This document shows positions 60,770 to 64,000 of a stretch of DNA of 64,000 bases, piece by piece. The DNA lies in contig OY757023.1 of assembly GCA_963580285.1 (NCBI GenBank), forward strand, positions 130,604,027-130,668,026. The letters run 5' to 3'. The notes under the pieces are model-generated. The model saw only the letters and a list, made by a program, of their open reading frames with translations, was not told the DNA's origin and made no database searches. The position numbers were made by a program, and so were the translations under genes. Numbering within the stretch: position 1 is the stretch's first letter; each line of letters begins with the position of its first letter. This DNA comes from Lucinisca nassula. Taxonomy: Eukaryota; Mollusca; Bivalvia; Lucinida; Lucinidae.

Positions 60770-61254
60770 GTCATTTACGTATTTTTGACCTTTATTAATA
60801 ATAGAAGAGAAGGCAATGATCAGGAATGGATAGTTACCTCCCACCTTGAAATAGTGTGGTACTCAAAGTTTGGGTTGTTGCTGAACCTGTTGAAAACTTT
60901 CTCACTTCAATTGCACAGGTCGGACCTCAGACTCAATGACTGCTCCAGCCTGAAGACTTAACTGAAATCCTTTAAGTAATGTCGGTTGTTGCCTGATGCT
61001 CTCACTGGTTGGGCCCCACCGGAGTCCATCTGTATGCTTTCATTTGCCTCAGCATTTCAGTTTGTTTGTTTGTTTGTTTTTTCGTGTTGTCGAGTCCTCA
61101 TCGTTGTTTCAGTTAAGAATCCTTCATGCGGACTGGACATATTATTTGTCTAAACCACAACAGAACAAAGGGCGAGGATCGTGGCCACAAAAAAAAACGA
61201 TTTACATTCCCCCATCCCCCTCCAGTAAAATAAAAAAATACTGACCGTTCCAAA
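60770..61254 (+). repeat. Penelope 3' end, degenerate copy
   Basis: CCTGATGCTCTCACTGGTTG, CATGCGGACTGGACATATTA and TGTCTAAACCACAACAGAAC are diverged versions of the 3' UTR. A short coding remnant (CCTCAGACTCAATGACTGCT) is at about 60925. Confidence 0.65.
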
Positions 61255-61480
61255 TGTTCAATGAAAGTGTTATCCTTTAGAAGCAAGGAATAATACATTG
61301 CCGAAATGAAACTAACGAGTGGCCAATTTTTTGGGGGGCCAGACTAGCTAGTTTCTGCTAGTAATGCCTCTTTAGTGACATTCAAACCCCATAATTGAAT
61401 CGATGATCTCAAAGGACAATAGAATATTAACTACACTACGTTGTAGGGCAGGGGGACTTTTTACGAACCAAAACGGTTAT
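61255..61480 (-). repeat. Hammerhead-unit repeat nested in a Penelope 3' end
   Basis: TTTAGAAGCAAGGAATAATA, CCAGACTAGCTAGTTTCTGC and the GGGGGACTTTTTACGAACC end. The ribozyme core (61336-61381) reads CTAAAGA instead of CTGATGA and is dead. The Penelope 3' UTR resumes at about 61480. Confidence 0.65.
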
Positions 61481-61700
61481 TCTGTTGTGGTTTATTAGTT
61501 TTAGTTCGTCTTTGTATGTTTGTATTGCTATATATTTTATTTTGGATAGCCATTTGGCCATTTTGTAAAGAAACTGTCCTTTTGGCGTTCTGTGTGTGAC
61601 ATTTGCATTATGGTGGGGTTGTTTTATGTTCGTGTTTCTTTCCCTTTTGTGTTTTGGATGGGTGGTGTGAGGGAATTGTAATGATTCCCGATCTGATTGA
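61481..61700 (+). repeat. Penelope 3' UTR, distal part
   Basis: TTCTGTTGTGGTTTATTAGT, TTGGATAGCCATTTGGCCAT and CTTTCCCTTTTGTG match 3620-3800. Confidence 0.7.
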
Positions 61701-62300
61701 TTCCCTCCACTTCAAATTAACAAAACAGTTTCGACCCTGAACAGACACTGCATTTCGTTTGCGGCGTTGAACAGCCTTTCTCCAGGCAATCTTGACATCA
61801 CAACGACAAGAATTGCGAAGCTATTTTCTATAAATAACCGCTACCTAGACTTCCTATAGATTAGTGATAGTCACGTGGACATGGCCATTGAAAAACTTCC
61901 GTGCTTAGCAACTTTGCGTCGATTGACAAACAATCGACCCAAAACTATGATTTGCACTCAGGAAAACCATCTAACGTCAAAACTCGACATTTAACAGCAA
62001 CCGTATTTCAGAGCCAAAGTTTGTGTAGATACCATTTGTGTAAAGGATATCAAATGACCCACAACCTGTTCCAACAGCCAAGACAGATGACTTTGTCTGT
62101 ATTTGATGTTTGGTTGTGTAGGAGTTTAACAACAGATCAACCCTTGTGGTCGATTTTGTGTTGTCTCCCAGACTAAGGGAGAAAAGAGAATCAGACTTAC
62201 GTCAATAGTGGTGATAACTCGTTTTGGGTATTAACTACTAAATGAGTGCATAATCGAACACGGTTTCCCGTGATCGATCTTTGTCACGATAAGCTGGTTT
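61701..62300. other. Unassigned sequence
   Basis: No repeat family or coding signal recognised. Small open frames are unsupported. Confidence 0.35.
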
Positions 62301-62302
62301 AT

Positions 62303-62610
62303 GAGCCGGCCTCGTAGCTCAGTCGGATGCAAGTCTGACTGGTGATCAGAAGGACGCTGGTGTGATACCTGCCGGGTAGGCAACATTCTTTTGTGGAGAT
62401 TGATCATGAAATCTTTTCCACGGTCATTCTCCCGATGATTCAAGAAGGGCAGTTGTCAGTTTCTGGCGAAAGAATGTGCACTGTACTGGTTAACCACTTA
62501 CAGATAAGCCTGCCAAGGAAAATTGTGGATAGATAAACTGACCAGCTCAAAAATGATCTAAAATAGTGTTGACTGGGCAGATAAACTCCAATACAAACAA
62601 ACAAAGCTCG
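62303..62610 (+). mobile_element. tRNA-derived SINE, family S2
   Basis: Head GCCGGCCTCGTAGCTCAGTC, body AAGAATGTGCACTGTACTGG, tail CTCCAATACAAACAAACAAA. Confidence 0.85.
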
Positions 62611-62849
62611 TTTATGATTGTTGCTATATCCCAAAGAAAATTTTAGGTCACTACTGAATCAATATTAGCTTATATGTGAAATAACGTGAAACTTCAGCAA
62701 CTCGGACACGGATAACTCGTTTACCTTGGCCAACACAAACTGGCTCTTGAGTTCCTAGAGAATTCTTCCCATAGCATTAGATACTACTAAGGATAACTGA
62801 GTGTTTTTGTTTATTTTTTTCCGATTCAATCTTGTGTACTCGTTAGTTT

Positions 62850-63078
62850 TTGTTTGTTGTTTTTGGTTTTACGGCCTTTTCAAGATTATTTCACTCATAT
62901 CGAGCCGATCGTTAATCAGAGGTTGGCGAAAACCGGAGTACCCGGAGAAAAACCACCTGACCTTCCGTTGCAGAACTTGGCGTCTCACATGTGACCAGAG
63001 CGAGGCTCGAACCACAGCGATGAGAGACCTAATGATCAAGAGTCAGCGCTCTTAACCACTAGGCCACGGAGGCCCGTT
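62850..63078 (-). mobile_element. tRNA-derived SINE, family S6
   Basis: Minus-strand head GGGCCTCCGTGGCCTAGTGG and GGTTCGAGCCTCGC (B box), body CGGTTTTCGCCAACCTCTGA. Confidence 0.75.
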
Positions 63079-63082
63079 AAAT

Positions 63083-63140
63083 GTGTACTCGTTAGAGTCC
63101 TCATTGAGGCGATTCTAATAAGTATACACAATATTCCTTT
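63083..63140. repeat. F1 MITE centre fragment
   Basis: TGTGTACTCGTTAGAGTCCTCATTGAGGC-type palindrome half; no ends. Confidence 0.5.
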
Positions 63141-63440
63141 ATTTAGTAGCAATCCAAAATATACCCTTAAGTGATCCCCATTATGCCACACGTCTGGCGC
63201 TATGATGACCCCTCAGTAGTTTGAACTACCACCATCCTTTAGCGCTAAGGGACCTAAAATGCAAGGTTTTCAATAATTGTATTGTGTAAATCCCTACTTT
63301 GCTCAGAAAACATATCTGTCTTCACCCATATACGACTAGCGTCCCATTTTTGGGACGTAGGCAAACAGTATTTATCGAGATCGGACACTACGTTCAGTGG
63401 CAGATAATCTTGATCTTGAGCATTTGTTTAAGTATAAGCC
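63141..63440. other. Unassigned sequence with an F3-type centre
   Basis: At 63358-63430 GTAGGCAAACAGT...AGATCGGACACTAC resembles the F3 interior; otherwise nothing recognised. Confidence 0.4.
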
Positions 63441-63447
63441 TTTTTGT

Positions 63448-64000
63448 CGCGCCTGCTTTAAGCATGGCGCGATATAGGCGCCCAGTTTTCCGTCCGTTCG
63501 TTCGTTCGTCCGTTTTTCAAGGCGTCAACATTTGCGACCACCCTAGCTTTCACCCTAATGGTCAAGTTTATTTCTCAAGAACTATAAGAGCTTCATTAAT
63601 GATACTTGGTACAAACTTGTGTCTGGGAATTGCAACTTACATGCAAGCATCCATATTTGACCTTGACCTACATTTCATGGTTCACTGACTTTGTAAAATA
63701 TTGCGACCACCCTAGCGTTCACCCTACTGGTCAAGTTTATTTCTCAAGAACTATAAGAGCTTCTTTAATGATATTTGGTACAAACTTGAATCTGTGGATG
63801 GCAACTTCACTGCAAGCATCCATATTTGACCTTGACCTAAATTTCACGGTTCACTGGCTTTGTAAAATATTGCGACAACCCTAGCGTTCACCCTTCTGGT
63901 CAAGTTAATTTCTCAAGAACCATTAGAGCTTCATTAATGATACTTGGTGCAAACTTATATCTCGGGATGGCAACTTAAATGCAAGCATCCATATTTGACC
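63448..64000 (+). repeat. Tandem satellite, ~169-bp unit (runs off the window)
   Basis: GCGACCACCCTAGC recurs at about 63533, 63702 and (GCGACAACCCTAGC) 63871. Each unit contains GGTCAAGTTTATTTCTCAAG and GCAAGCATCCATATTTGACC. A CGCGCCTGCTTTAAGCATGGCGCG palindrome lies in the leader at 63450. Small open frames are part of the repeat. Confidence 0.9.

Overview
The window is eukaryotic, AT-rich, repeat-dense animal DNA, most likely from a bivalve mollusc. This is inferred from the mix of Penelope-like elements, short hammerhead ribozyme copies, tRNA-derived SINEs and palindromic MITEs; no single sequence proves the species. There are no bacterial operons, rRNA genes or CRISPR arrays. The only host gene I can support is the 3' part of a plus-strand, multi-exon membrane-protein gene. 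Its exons are at 20654-20796, 40844-40977, 43707-43773 and 46384-46523; splice phases fit at every junction. Almost everything else is mobile DNA, much of it nested.

The dominant feature is a minus-strand Ty3/gypsy-type LTR retrotransposon of about 18.3 kb (21318-39616), sitting in an intron of the host gene. It has two nearly identical 1.85-kb LTRs, a 4-bp target duplication, a primer-binding site and a polypurine tract. Gag carries a CCHC knuckle and ends on a U UUA AAC slippery heptamer, with pol in the -1 frame (protease, RT, RNase H, integrase). Unusually, about 6 kb follows integrase: a 28-unit minisatellite, then an accessory reading frame (ORF3) with two zinc-finger-like motifs, two PxDLS/T motifs, a charged helical segment and a basic tail. 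This copy looks defective: there are two TAG stops in pol, one TAA in ORF3 and a MITE inside gag. Yet the LTRs differ by only about eight bases plus one indel.

Region by region: 1-2745 is the 5' end of another minus-strand LTR element with a tRNA-Pro-type primer site. 2746-6110 is an old LINE on the minus strand broken by inverted Penelope 3' tails, a (CTTT)n tract and a SINE. 6420-8000 holds SINEs and a hammerhead-ribozyme repeat unit. 8470-11394 is a degenerate Penelope-like element, followed by a frameshifted LINE (11395-13084). 13500-20600 holds SINEs, a decayed gag remnant with an RS-like minisatellite, and MITEs. 39617-46700 is host intron/exon sequence loaded with MITEs and SINEs. 47070-48385 is a second Penelope 3' end. 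48400-55020 is MITE-rich and contains the best-preserved hammerhead ribozyme (54415-54460, minus strand). 56597-59333 is an internally deleted mariner. 59700-63140 holds more SINEs and Penelope debris. 63440-64000 is the start of a tandem satellite of about 169 bp.

The most unusual items are the accessory module (minisatellite plus zinc-finger/PxDLS ORF3) of the giant LTR element, its canonical -1 frameshift site, and the family of minus-strand hammerhead ribozymes in a roughly 262-bp repeat unit. All coordinates of dispersed repeats are read by eye and are approximate to about 10 bases unless a terminal motif is described.
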